Positions 12,301-26,343 of a stretch of DNA of 64,000 bases are shown here, one piece after another. Both the position numbers and the translations under genes were made by a program. Under the pieces are notes generated by a model, which saw only the letters and a program-made list of their open reading frames with translations, was not told the DNA's origin and made no database searches. Every line of letters begins with the position of its first letter. The stretch's first letter is position 1. The DNA is from Druceiella hillmani (lineage: Eukaryota > Arthropoda > Insecta > Lepidoptera > Hepialidae): assembly GCA_039881145.1 (NCBI GenBank), contig JAYKKI010000067.1:2803501-2867500 (forward strand), written 5' to 3'.

Positions 12301-15300
12301 TATTATGCAGAAAATACTTTCTTTCTGGATACTATCAATATAACTTACATTTTTCATCAAATTGTAACACTCAAGGGAAATAATCTTAGAAAAAATTAAT
12401 TTAATATTGTTCTCTCCTAAAAAAATACATTTTAACAAACTATATATTAATTATTTTTTTAAATAGACTTTAATTATTTTATATTTAAACTTTAATATTA
12501 ATTTAATATTATAGTAATGATTTACTGTGTCAGTGATAACTAGGAATAGCTTTGTGTAATTTAGCAACATTTTTAAATAAACAATTCCCAATATATATTT
12601 GACAGATCGTACATATTTCTGAGATGACTTCTCAAAAGTTTTCAAGCTCAGAATTAAAATACAATTAAATCAGTTTAAACAAAAATTGTTCTTACCAGCC
12701 TTAGGTGGTGTTGCCTTGGATGGTGCTACTGTAATGAAAATATAAAACATTATATTAAAACATGGCATGCTATGAAACTATAAAGCCTATATGAATGAGG
12801 AACTTATTTTAATTAATGGAAATTATTTGTTGTCCAACATAAACATGCATCAATTTAATTTAAATCAATCAATTCCTCCAATATTAAAATTAAGTATTAT
12901 GGAAAACTGTATACAAATTTTGATAATAATCGAAATCTATAATACTGAAAGAAACAAATTATTATATGTTATAAACTAGAAAATTAGTTATTGGCTCGCA
13001 GAATATGATAACAGAGATAAGTATAATTTCCTATCTCTAAGAAAATGAGAAATTGAAAATACTATCAGAGGAAGATGACAATGACACAGTATTTAATAAC
13101 AGGTAAGTAATTAATAACAGGTATTTAATTATGTTACTTTCTGAGAAAATGATACTAAATGTATCCAAATTAAGAATGAATATCTATCGAAAGAGTAAAT
13201 GATACTAAATGTATCCAAATTATGAATAAATATCTACCGCTGCAGATTTTTTCAACACTTCAAGAAGTTTGGATGCCTTCAGTGTGTTTTATCATTTTTC
13301 TAATCAGTAATTTCTTTAATATTTTCTATATTGAAGAGCATTTGAACAAGCACTAGCAGTTGTCAACTAAAATGTAAAAAAAATAATTTATTTTAAAGAT
13401 ATCTCCCACTAATAGTTTTGTCTATTACCTCATCATTTAATATTCCCTTTATCAGCCTCATTTTTAAATACCCTCGGGCTTTGAATACTCGTTTAATATC
13501 CATATTGCAAATATCCTAAAAGATTCTTTTAAAATTCCCGTTTCTTAATAGTTAATTTTCTTATTCAGTTGTTAGACATACATCTTTTTATATATCATGA
13601 TCATGTGAAATTACTCTTACTTGGTCATAAACTCAACTTGCGTTTATTTGATATACTTATTTATAGTCAAATTTAATTAAATAGTATGTATAGTTGAATT
13701 AAATGATATGTCTAAAATCATAGAAAAATTTATCCACAATTAAATTAAATATGTAGATGTTGTAATACAACGAAACCTAGGTCGTGGTAAAGAACTTAAA
13801 GAAAGTAAAAATAATACTACATCATGTAGTTTCATTTAATTGTGAATAATGAATTTCAATATTAGAAAAATTTATCACAACCATATATTCAATATTAGAA
13901 AAATATATCACAACCATAATTTTAGAATCCATTCCTGAACTATTCTCCAATTTACTATTTTCAATATTTTCTATATTCGATACAAATCAAAACATTTATA
14001 GTTTTTGACCATCGTCGAAATGGATAAATATTGATATATAAATTAAACTATTGTGTAAAATGTCTAAGAAAAACCATCAATTAGACATATCGTATGAAAT
14101 TATTTAACAAGAGACTGACAATTACCCATCTCTAATCTACGAATTAAAGAAGTTCCCTACAAATCTAAAAACTATGTGTATAATCCTCTGTTAAATTGAG
14201 AACAACTTACTATTGGGAATATCTGAGCGAGACATGATTTTTCGACTCCCATTCTGAATGAAATCTATCTAACTTTGCGGAAAATTCTTATTATTCTGAC
14301 TTATGTTATATTCAAACCTTGCAGAATTAAAAAGAATGCTACTTCTAACCATTGTATCAAAATTTCATCTTTGTAACCTACCAGATATTTTTCATTATAT
14401 TAACAAATTCCACAATATAGTTTTCTGATTTCCATGATGCACATACTCCAAGGTTTGTAATCATTGTCTTCCTGAAGTATCCAGTTGTAATTTTCTAACC
14501 CAATCCATTTCTGCGCAGACTTCATTAATACTATTGGCTCACATATTGGTATTGCTAAAAGTCAAATGAAAAAGCGATAGCAACGGTATTCACGAGCACC
14601 AATCTGTGTAATCCATATATTGTTTTACCAACTTGTTTATATTTTGCAAGAGTATCCTTCTGTATCTCAACCCAGCAACAACCAAGCTACTTTATTTCTC
14701 TCATACTGACTTCAATATTTCATTTCTTTCATACTGACTTCCATATTTTTCAGATATTTTTTGCACCTGCTACAATATTTAAATAAATTGTGTCTAAACA
14801 TTTTTTTTAACGTTTACATTGTCCTGAGCAATTAAGCACATTATGACCCAAACTTATTGCTTTAAGATCTGTATGTATCATGCAGCTGCTCTATAAGACA
14901 TTTTCGGTTCTCTGGTCGCTGGCACAAAAACATTACCTTACAGCAATTATTTTAAACACTGATTTTGTGGACCGAGTTCTTTACGACATTCCAAAGACAC
15001 TAAAAGTTACTTATTACCCGACCTCGCTCCAACAAAATTAGCTTCCCCGCTCTTTGTCTACCCATTCATGAATTACTACTTATAAATTCTTTTATTCAAC
15101 AAACAAATTTTCAAATAAAATCTCTGATATAACTTGGATTTACTAGATTTTATTAACATATTTATTTTTATGAGCCCAAAGATATGTTAGACAGAGAGAT
15201 CATCATGATATACATGTTCTAGGGTGGATACAGAATTTTTTTCTGGGGGGGGGCACAACTAAGTTTTTTTTCCTGGGTGGGGCAAGGGGGGGTCACAACC

Positions 15301-17421
15301 AAGAATGTTTTTCTGGGCGGGGGGCAACAAGTGTCAGTTGAATTAAATTAACGGGAAAAAACTCGTGCCGATCGCTTGCTCACAGACACACGTGGAACTC
15401 AAAACTGTAGACTACATGTGTAGTAGCTATGGGTACCAGTCTCGGTATTATTTATTCTATAATTTTGCTCACGAAAATGCACTTTTCATCATTAAAAAAA
15501 TATTTGTATGCAATTTTTACGTATATTGTTTTGTAACTTGCGAGAACTAAACAAAATAAATAGATTATTCTGGGACTTCTGGGGGGGGGGGACGTGCCCT
15601 CCCCTTGAATCCACCTATGTACATGCTTGAAAAAGTAAATGATTCTAAATGGATCCAAATTATGCGTAAAATGAAGAAAATCTTCTCATGACGAATACAG
15701 AGAAAAAGAAGCATAGAAAGAAGTCTGTTTAAAGTACATCAACCATTAATTGGATTCATTCATTCAATTCACAAAGTTTATTTTCATGAAAGGGTTCTCT
15801 CATGATATTAAACATTATGAATTAAAATTATTTGTAGATATATTTATTATTTTGTTAAATATGATCTTATTTCATATTATTTTCACAGCATAAATATTTT
15901 CTTCAACCAGGTAATCTTTCACTCAATATGAATAGCACACTTATCTTTTACTAAATACGTATGTACTACTAGCTTTCTTCTTATCTGGAAACAATTAATC
16001 ATGACTTCATAATTTATTAAATAATTAGATACACTCACTTTAAATTTCATTTATGAAGTTATCTAGTTTTAAAAAGAAAAAAAAATTATCTGTTTACTTG
16101 CCGACATACCTACTACATGTGACAGCAGAAATTAGTTACGCATTTTCCCTTTTTTAAAATATTCTTATTTAGTTTTTTTAAATTTCAGATAATGTTTTTA
16201 GTAATTGCGAGAAATTTCAGATGTGAAAGTATCTTAGAAAATTCAAAACAATATCGAAAAGAAAATAATTTATGTTCCAGTACATAATTTAAATAAAAAA
16301 AACAATCAAAGAAAATGACTGTAAAATTGACAACGTAACTTTAGCTTTGTTTTTGGCTGAAAAAATAGATATATTTCCATTATCAAACTATACATACTAT
16401 TCATATATATCAAACTATACATAAATATACTAACAAATGTTATAAACGGAAAAGTGTGTTTGTTCGTCTTTCTTTCCTATTGGAATATTGCAACAGATTG
16501 ATTATAAGCATGAAGATAGTCAGCAGATAAGGAAATAGTATAGACTACTTCCTATCTCAGGAAATCTCATTTCTTTGTGAAAATGCTCCTTCAGAAACGA
16601 AAATGGAATAACAATACAATGTTGCAATGGTACAAAAGTTTATGTGATTTTTTTAAAATCCTGCATGTGCAAGATACCCAAGCAACCAAGTCAATGCCTT
16701 TAATACCTTCTTTAAAGAGAAATGTTTTTATGCTAATTGTCATTTTTATTAAAGACACAAAAATAAAAAATTTTAAATTTTTCTTACACCTTCTAAATGG
16801 CACTATGTGTTTTAATTTCTCCCTATAAGTATTTTACTATAACTATACTAGCGTGACCCGTGCGAAGTCTTCGCATTATTTATTCCATTATGAAGCTCAG
16901 ATGACAGATCAAACAAATATTTTACTAAAATTGACATATAGAGGCGCAAGTATCAAAAGCATTGAGCTACAGCGCCACTTTATTTATACATGAGTGGATT
17001 TGAAATTAAACAAAAATTTTACCGACCGTCAATCATATTGACGTTGAGCCGTTAGATGGCAGCATTGCTGTTTTGTGTATATAATTTAATAATTAATTAA
17101 TTTGCAAAAACAATAGCAATAATAAATTTTTTAGTTGTGGATGCCGGTAGAGCAAGCAATTATCTATAAAATGATATATAATTTATGTGGATTAGTTGTG
17201 AGGTTTTTTCTAAAAAGGGAGAGTAACATCTTATAACCTTAGCGTATTAATATATATGATGAGCGAAGCCACAGGTAAAAGCCACTTTTAAATAAAATGG
17301 ACTAGCCTGGTAATTGAAACTGGTAAATGTGAATTCAGGTTATGAGTATTCATTTTTCATTCCTTAAATATTTAGTTTGTTTTATTTTATTATAAAAATT
17401 AATTTGGAATTGTATATTCGA

Positions 17422-17470
<49 letters not shown>

Positions 17471-17471
17471 C

Positions 17472-17505
<34 letters not shown>

Positions 17506-17916
17506 ACATTTATGTAATTGTTTCATGAACAAAAAAATTTATGTCTACAAAATTTACCTTACCGATTGTATAAATATCTATGAACCATTCTGGATAACCA
17601 GAAATTTATCTGGCAGAAAATTTTAGAAATTGTGAAAATGAATATAAAATATGGTTAATTGGATTCTAAAAAATCTACAACTAAGATGGATATAGCTAAC
17701 TTGAGATGGCATGAATATATTCAACTTTGATATATTTGGCGTTAATTTTATAGAAATTCATTATTCACAATTAAATGAAACTACGTGATGTAGTATTATT
17801 TCTACTTTCTTTAATTTCTTTACCACGACCTAGATTTCGTTGTACTACAACATCTTCAGGTAGGATATTAGCAAAGATCTTTGCAATATCCAGAAATCCA
17901 ATTTAACACATGCACT

Positions 17917-17948
<32 letters not shown>

Positions 17949-20900
17949 GTGTGTCAAAATATATATAAATATGTATAAGGTGTATAGCTGAACGTTTCAC
18001 AAAATGTAATTAACAAAAATTTAAGTATTCTTCTTCATTATCAACAATTTTTCCTTTCGTACATTATGGACATTTTCAATAAATTATGAGAAAACAATGA
18101 AGTTTACCAATATTGTATTTAAAATATGACCACCCTAGTGCCTTTATGAGAAGACTAATTGTTCGACATCCATAATGTATCAAACTATATGTATACAAAG
18201 AGGATATCACCGTTCGATATTAAATAAATCCTCATATATAAAATGGTGGTCCTGAACTGTACACCAAAAATCAGTTAACAAAATTCAGTAGTTCAGTCAC
18301 AGGAATGGTTTTAAGTGGTTTGTAATTTCAAACATAATGTATGTAATTTGAAACAGAGCAGTATACTGCTTTGTCACCGGTGTGAACAAAAACAACAACA
18401 GCGCACCACTGCCGTTGACAATGGTGTTTACATTTTGCTTATATTAAAATGTAATTAAATTAATATTTAATAAAAAAAATTAAACATTGATATTTATTTG
18501 TGGCGTAATTGTTTAATTCACTATTTTAAGGTATTCATAACAACTAATACTGACTTAGTTTCCATTTATTGTCGAATGGTCAAATATACATGTTATATAC
18601 ATACATATATATTTATTTATGTATACATACATATGTATATATGTATATTTACAGGTTTACATTTAAATAAAAGACCAAATTTTAAGGAGTTATTAGAAAC
18701 CCTAATTAAACTGTATGAAATTAACTGCTGGACACATCTAAAATAATAACTTTTAAATTATCGCATGCCACAGCCGGCTAGTCTGCCAATATCCGTACAA
18801 ATTTCTACAATAAAACAAAAAAACATGTTTTACATTTTTATACTTTATTCCCCTTATAACAACTATCAAAAAATGAGCAAAATATGTTATCAAATTATTT
18901 ATTTCTTACCAAAGAGTATTTCCCTAACTTATTTCTTGATGCCAATACATTAATCAACTTAATATATTACCTAATTTAATATAATCCAATAATGAACAGA
19001 CAATAAGAAAAGAATATAACTACTGTATTAGAAATTGCAAGAGAGCAATATCCATGCCCTTTGTTACAATGAATATCTAATTAAATATGTCCCCATATTA
19101 ATATGTCTCCATATCTATATAAATATGTCTCCATATCTAATATAAAAATATGTCAAAATATGGTCCTGACTTAAACAACATCAACATACTATTAGGAATT
19201 AAGTTGTAAAAATATCTACTTTAACCAACAGCCATGACTGAATTTTTTTCATTTTTCATTCTTTGTTTTTAATATTATATGATAAGTATTGAAACTGAAG
19301 CATTCACATTTCTTTAAAACTTTAATTTCCAAAAATAATAATTTGCTTACCAGCTGCCTTCTTGGCATCTGAAATGAAGAAATATTTAAGATATATTTAA
19401 GCAATATTTATCTTATATTGAATACTGTATTATATACAACAGTATTAGCCAATCCTATTAAAATAAAATATAAGTTACAACTCTTAAATATTAGACAAAC
19501 TGTGGCAATAGAAATAATTAAGGTACATTTGAACAATATTTATGTTTAATTGATTTCTAAACAAAATTATTGACAAATTCTTTTAAAACAAAAGATAATT
19601 TAAAGGTAAGTTACAACTCCAAACTATTAAATACATCATGACCATTGTTTGGAAGTGTGAAATTTTATGAAGACCTGATGCAACAATAATGAAGGTATGA
19701 AGTATTGACAATAGTCACATAATAGCCTTCATAATCATCTTGAAATTAAAACACAAGAGTTTCATATTAATAAAAAACATTGAATTTAGTATACAATCTG
19801 TGTATGATTAAATGTTACTTATGCTATTTACTTATATGTTTTTTAACATATTTTGCAATTGGGGTCAGAAATATCAAAGAATATAAAGTCCTTTGACGTA
19901 TATGTATATATTCAAATATATTTTTTGCAAGTCTACGAAATTCGGTGAAGTGACTAATAAATCACAATTACATATTCTCTTAAAAATTAATGAAAAAACA
20001 GGAAACAATTTGTCAATTATTTTAAATGATTTCTCTCAAAATTAAACAAATATATAATAACAAATTTCATTAGCCTTTTTAAAAAAATTGTCAAAACTGA
20101 AGAGTAATTTTTTTGGTTAACTATCCTGCAACTCATTGTGTAATAAAGAAACCATAAGCGATATCACATAAAGAGAGGTATTACTGTGTTGTAAGTAAAT
20201 TAAAAATAAATCAGCTACTGGTTGTAGTAGCTAATTTTTCACTTACTGATTATATATTAGCTAATTTTAGACTTAGCCACAAGCAAACTATTCATCACAA
20301 CATGAAAGTGTCATGTCCATTTACAGTTTTTTGTCAGAGTACTAAATTAAATTAAAAACTTATAAACAGATATCAAAGAAGTGGGAAAGAAAAAAAATCA
20401 CAGATTCTGTGAAAAAAAATTATGAGTTTTATTTTAAGCACTTCCTGTATGGAAACTTTTATTACTTTTTTCTTTAATTGTGAACTTTTTTTTATATTTT
20501 AAGCATACAACTACATTTAAAGACTATTTGCATAAGTAAAAAAAACAAAAGAAACGTCTGGAGATAAATAGACTTGGTTTGGAATTTAATAACCTCTTAG
20601 TATAAGGAATTATGAATTACTTTAAAAATAATAATATATTTGTAATTATGATTATGTACCAACATTTCCTAACTTCTAATATTCAAATATATCATCAAAC
20701 CTAATATTGTTTTTATTTATTCTGATGACCCCAGACATTTTTCACTATTTTTTCGTATTCATTATTTTCATATAAGTATTACGTCTTCATTGATTAACTA
20801 AATATTAGTACATAAAAATGTACAAAATATAAATTCATACATCTTTCGTAAAAATTTTATAACAAAGAACTTTCCAATATAATTAAATTTTCTTATAATG

Positions 20901-23900
20901 ACTTTAAAATATAATAAAAAAATTTATGAACAAAACAGAAAAATACACAACAATTCAAATTAACATCTGAGTTAGTAAGATTACAAATGTTCAGTTGTAA
21001 ACTATCCAGGAACACCATTATCCTACAAGTGAAGCTCTCAATAAAATGACAGATATTGTTAAGACTAAGCGTGTCATACAACATCGTATTTATCAATGTA
21101 GGTACATGTGATTATTACAGTATATTGGCAGACACTTTACACAGATGAAATAAACTATAACTTCGTCATTGCATACAGAGCTTCCAACTTTAATCTTTAT
21201 TACTATGTTACTATACAGATTAAGTTTTACTTTGTCTATTTACTATACAGAACTTACAGATTAGGTTATCTAAGGGATACTATATAAACACTTGCCTTTT
21301 TTGAGTTGAAAAATATTCTCACAAACACAATTTTTGTGCTTAATAAGATGAAATTATTCCTCTTCAGCTATATTCTAAATAGGTAAAATTAATTTTTTAA
21401 TACCATGTGGGATCTCTCACCAACCGGTTTAGATACCAAAATGCATAGGTATTCCAATTCTTCCAATAATGGATTGAAAACCATAACTGAATTACATTTG
21501 CTTCATGATCAAAAAATCACATGTCTAAATGTGTGCTGGTTTCCAAAACCAAAGTACTGATTCAAAAGAGTGACCGGCAAGAAGAGAAAAAGAACTACAC
21601 CTTCTCAGGAAGAAGTGTCTTTTTGATTTAACTCATTATTAATTCAACTCTAAATATTCAAAATCATCCTAAGACATCTTTGGTCAGATTCCATTATCAG
21701 TTATTACTGGATTGAAAGACAACAATATAGTGCAAGAATTTTATATTAAATAGAGTTGCTTTCGTCCTATTATAACTTCCACAAACACACTGGTACCGCA
21801 CTCTAGAAGAATCAGAGAAAAGAACAATACTGTGACAGTCTCCAAAGATATTGACAATCCTTCGTGACTCATAAAACACTTGATAACCAACCTCTATTCC
21901 TAGCTACGCTAGCTGGAACTTAGCGCATTTGATATAGAAGAGGCTATTGCGTTCTTTTTAACATTAATCAAAACCAAATTTATTTATAATTTAAATACAA
22001 AAATATCCTTCAATTATCTCATATTATGGCATTGACACATAATTTCAAATATGGCAATAAAGTTTTAGGTACCATTTTGTGATTTGCAGAATGAATGATT
22101 TGAATCTATTAGTTCAAGCAAAATACAGCATCAGTATTTCTTTCTAAATATTCAAACCTTACAGTAACGGAAACATTTCGCACACTCGGATAGTCTGGCC
22201 TTATGCAATTTGTCAACACTATTGGATCGTTTTGTGTTGATAAACAACTGAAACACTCATTACTTCTTCTTAATACAATTATTTCCCCGAAACTGACTAC
22301 ACCTGTGATTCAAAACAGCTAAAAGCATTGGAGTATTATCAGGTTATCAGAAACAAACCAAAAATGTATATGACATTGCACCATTTGTACCTGACAGCAT
22401 GCCACAGCCTACAATGCATGGTATAACTACCCTTTTCACAACAAACACTCATCATTTCTTTTCTATACATAGTCTGTGCTTTTATCTTTATCCACAAAAT
22501 TTGACATGTTAAAGGTACAAGGCTTATCCAGATATTTTCATTGGCCTGTTTTCTTCAGTTATCCACATGTAGCTTACTGCTGATTACATTTGTGATAATT
22601 CAAGTTAAATCCTAGTAACGCTTCATTTTTGGCATAGATTTAAAGTTTGAGAATGATTGATAGGATTACCTTAAGTGTTAGAATTATTAATTAATAAATT
22701 CAGCTTAAACGGCAGTAAACAATACTCATATATGAAATTTTCATATCAGAGTGTTCACATTACAGTGGCGCTGTAGACTTAATTATATAATTTAGGTATG
22801 TCTAGAATATTACCATATTCGGATGATTCAGAATTTGTTTACATGTTTATAATAACAATTTTAAATAAAATTCGTATTCTTGATTTTCCTGTTAAAATAT
22901 AATTGTACATAAGTTTTAAGTATAGAAAATATAATAAGTACGCACCACCTTTGTGTTTTTTCGCCTTTTCATTATTATAAAAAATAAATAAACCTCTGAT
23001 ATGAACTATGTGACCATTTCAAGAACTTTAACACCGCATACTTTATTAATAAATTGCACAACTCAAGCTAAAGCGTCTCATGCCTAATTGACAGAAAATG
23101 TTTGATGAAAAACTGAATAAAAATAATTTAAAACTACCAACACTATAATCTAATGTATTTATTTCATGAAATATCCATTTAAAAGTTTTAAGACATAAAA
23201 TAAAAATATAAGTATAAATGTATTTCAATGTTGCAATTAAATCAATTAATACAAATAAAAACATTCTTACCGGTCTTGGGTGGTGTCACCTTTGCTGTAA
23301 TGAAGACACAACAAAATTTTAAAATCAGTTTGAAAAATGAACTTATTGAGAATGACTAAATGTTGTATTTATTATTCAATTACATGATATATTATGAACT
23401 TAATGATGTATTTATTATTCAATTACATGATATATTATGAACTAAATGATGTATGTATTATTCAATTATATGATATATTATAAACTAAATGATGTATTTA
23501 TTATTCATTAAGAGAGTTAATATTATTTAATTTAAAAACGTTTTAGAAATATCTTCCATTCAATTCCTCCTACATTGAAGATTAAATTTATAACTAGACC
23601 ATAATTAGTAAGAGTGCTGCTGTCAAAATTAATCTATGATTTTATCATCGTTAGTAATGATAATTGCATTACAGATCTAAAGAAACTGGGAAAAGTATAC
23701 AAAATGTTAAAATTTAAAAAAAACTCAATCATTTTATTGTGTCTCTCTCCAATATATTATACTAACAGCCCTGTATAGATAACAATAATACCACAGCCAG
23801 ACTAGATCTCTAATTTTACGCTGTATTAAATACAAAATTAGTCTAAAAAATGTTAAAACTAAGAGGAGAATAATTATGGCTTTTTATTATAGTTATGTGG

Positions 23901-26259
23901 TCAATCGATGCGCATATTGATTATTCTTATGTGCATTGGATGGCCACATAATATTAATATTATTATAATAATATAATTTTAATTAATATTCTATGTTTTT
24001 AGCTTGTAGTTTGTTTGCGATATCTGCTGAAACGATTTTGGTTAAGTTTTGCCCGATGTGTTACTTGGACTCTTACTCAGCATACGAGGAATATTTTGTT
24101 ATATTTATATGAAAATAAAAATTAAGTACGCACCACGCTCAGAGAAAGTTCTGGACAGGTGCTAGTATATTTAAGACCACAGTGGATATAATTTTATGTG
24201 CACTCTTAATGAATAATATATACAAAAATTTAAACATGAACAATTGAAATCTATAGTATTATAAAGCTGTAATAGAAGTTTGTCTGTACGTTGACAATAT
24301 TTTAAACATTTTATGCAAAACTTAGCATACATCCTTCCTGCATCACCTAAACATGTCATAACTTGAAAGAACACTAGAGTACAATTTATATTTAACAATT
24401 TGGCATATTTAAATATATAACTTGGATTATATTTGCACACGCCGTACAAATATTAACAATTATAAAAAAACTAGCCAAGTGCGAGTCGATGTCGGGCACG
24501 GAGAGTTCTGTAGCACCAAACAATATTAAACTTATAAGTTTGTATTTCCCAAAAAACTGTAAAAAACGAAATTATTGTTGTGGTCGTTACCTAAAATATC
24601 CCATATCTAAAAACTACACAACATATCTTATTCAAACAATTTTCATTGAAAGTTTATTTGGAATTGTATTGATACTTAAGATTACACAATTTTTAAGACT
24701 TATAACCGTATTTCTCATTAACTATTGACTTTAATGAAAAAGTTATTTTGGAACTTCCATATAATTTTTAAAGCCTATCTAACGATACCTTACACACCTA
24801 TGTGCAATGGATTTATTTAAAAAAATTGGGATACGAATGTTTTTTTTCATAAGTTCCTTATTTCATTATATAGCGGTTTATAGAAGACTCCTACCATCCA
24901 AATTTCATCCACACATATAGTGCCTATAGTCTCCGAGTAAAATGGTTGTGATATACACACATATAGACAGATGAACAGATGGAGCCCTAAAAATATCTCT
25001 GGTTTCTCAGATCAGCGTAACAGAATCTAGAGCTTAATCCATTTGACGACAATATTCCTAAATGATAGTGCTTACATTTAATTATTTTGTAAAAAAAATT
25101 GATTAATTATAGATTTAATAATATTTGAATTTTGAACTTGAGTTTTGAAAGGTTTTTCATAAATCGTTCATTTTTTAATATTGACTCAAATTCTTCTTTC
25201 TTAAGTTACTTTCCCCTTAAATACATTATCTCAAACTATTATCAAGCTATGTTTTTCTAAAATTGCAATTTGACTTTATTTTATTTCATACTCTTCTCTT
25301 TACGTCTCCAACAATTGACGAGAATATCTCAGAATATATATGAGAAACATTTTAGAAATATTTTTTATTCTTATATGATTTTTTTAGGTGTATGTAGAAA
25401 AAATTTACAAAATATTGTGATGTATGATTATATACAAAAAGTATATAATCAAAACTCGAGAAAACATACATGACCAACTTATTGAGGCAAAAACGTGCAG
25501 CCTGGACCCACTGAAAGTTCTAGGTTTGCAGAAAAAGAAAAAAATGCATCAAATCAACCAGCTGAGTAGTAGTACACAATCCTTTATGCAAAACTCAAAC
25601 TATGACTCAACTGAATTTGAAACTCGAACAATGAAAAATAAAACAGCGTAAATTTCTTTCTGTACTAAAGACATATTCATGTAAAAAAATAACAGTGGTG
25701 ACCAAATACAACTCTTTTCATAGTATATCATAGTAGTAATATTCTCTTTCGTGGTTGCATTTAAGTTATTCAAAATTTTTCGATAAATTAAATTTCCTTA
25801 TTATTGATAATGATTAACCTATGATAAGTAATCTTATGAAACAATACATCTTTCCAACAATACGTACAAAAACATACTTTAGTCAGGTAAGTCATCCAAA
25901 AACTATAATTGGTAGACAATTCAGATATTCTGATTAATTATCATTAGAATTGTGCAAATAAACTTCCTTTATGTTGGCATTAAACTTGTGGACTGACATG
26001 GCAACTAGTACAATTCAAACATAAAAAATTAGGTTAAAATAAGATAAACATATAGACAATTATATATCATGGAAAATAGAATGAAATTATTAATAAAATG
26101 GTAACACATTCATCATAAACGTACAGAAACTTTTGCCACTGTGATTTTTTAAAATTCTGATTGTATCTTAGTTTGAAACTATTTAAACAAAAGTGTGTTG
26201 TGAATTTTGGTTTAATAAGTTAATTTTTTGTTTTGTGCAAATAAACATTTATACATTAA

Positions 26260-26310
<51 letters not shown>

Positions 26311-26311
26311 C

Positions 26312-26343
<32 letters not shown>

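Noticed and set aside
14211..14222. 12-base AG/GT segment reading D-I-P-N
   Set aside because: The acceptor lacks a pyrimidine tract and the composition does not match the series. Chance is likely at this length.
16577..16828. Overlapping frames of 70 and 83 codons on opposite strands
   Set aside because: No motif, no splice or promoter context; consistent with chance.
17566..17580. 15-base AG/GT segment reading D-I-Y-T-I
   Set aside because: Weak acceptor and no similarity to other exons.
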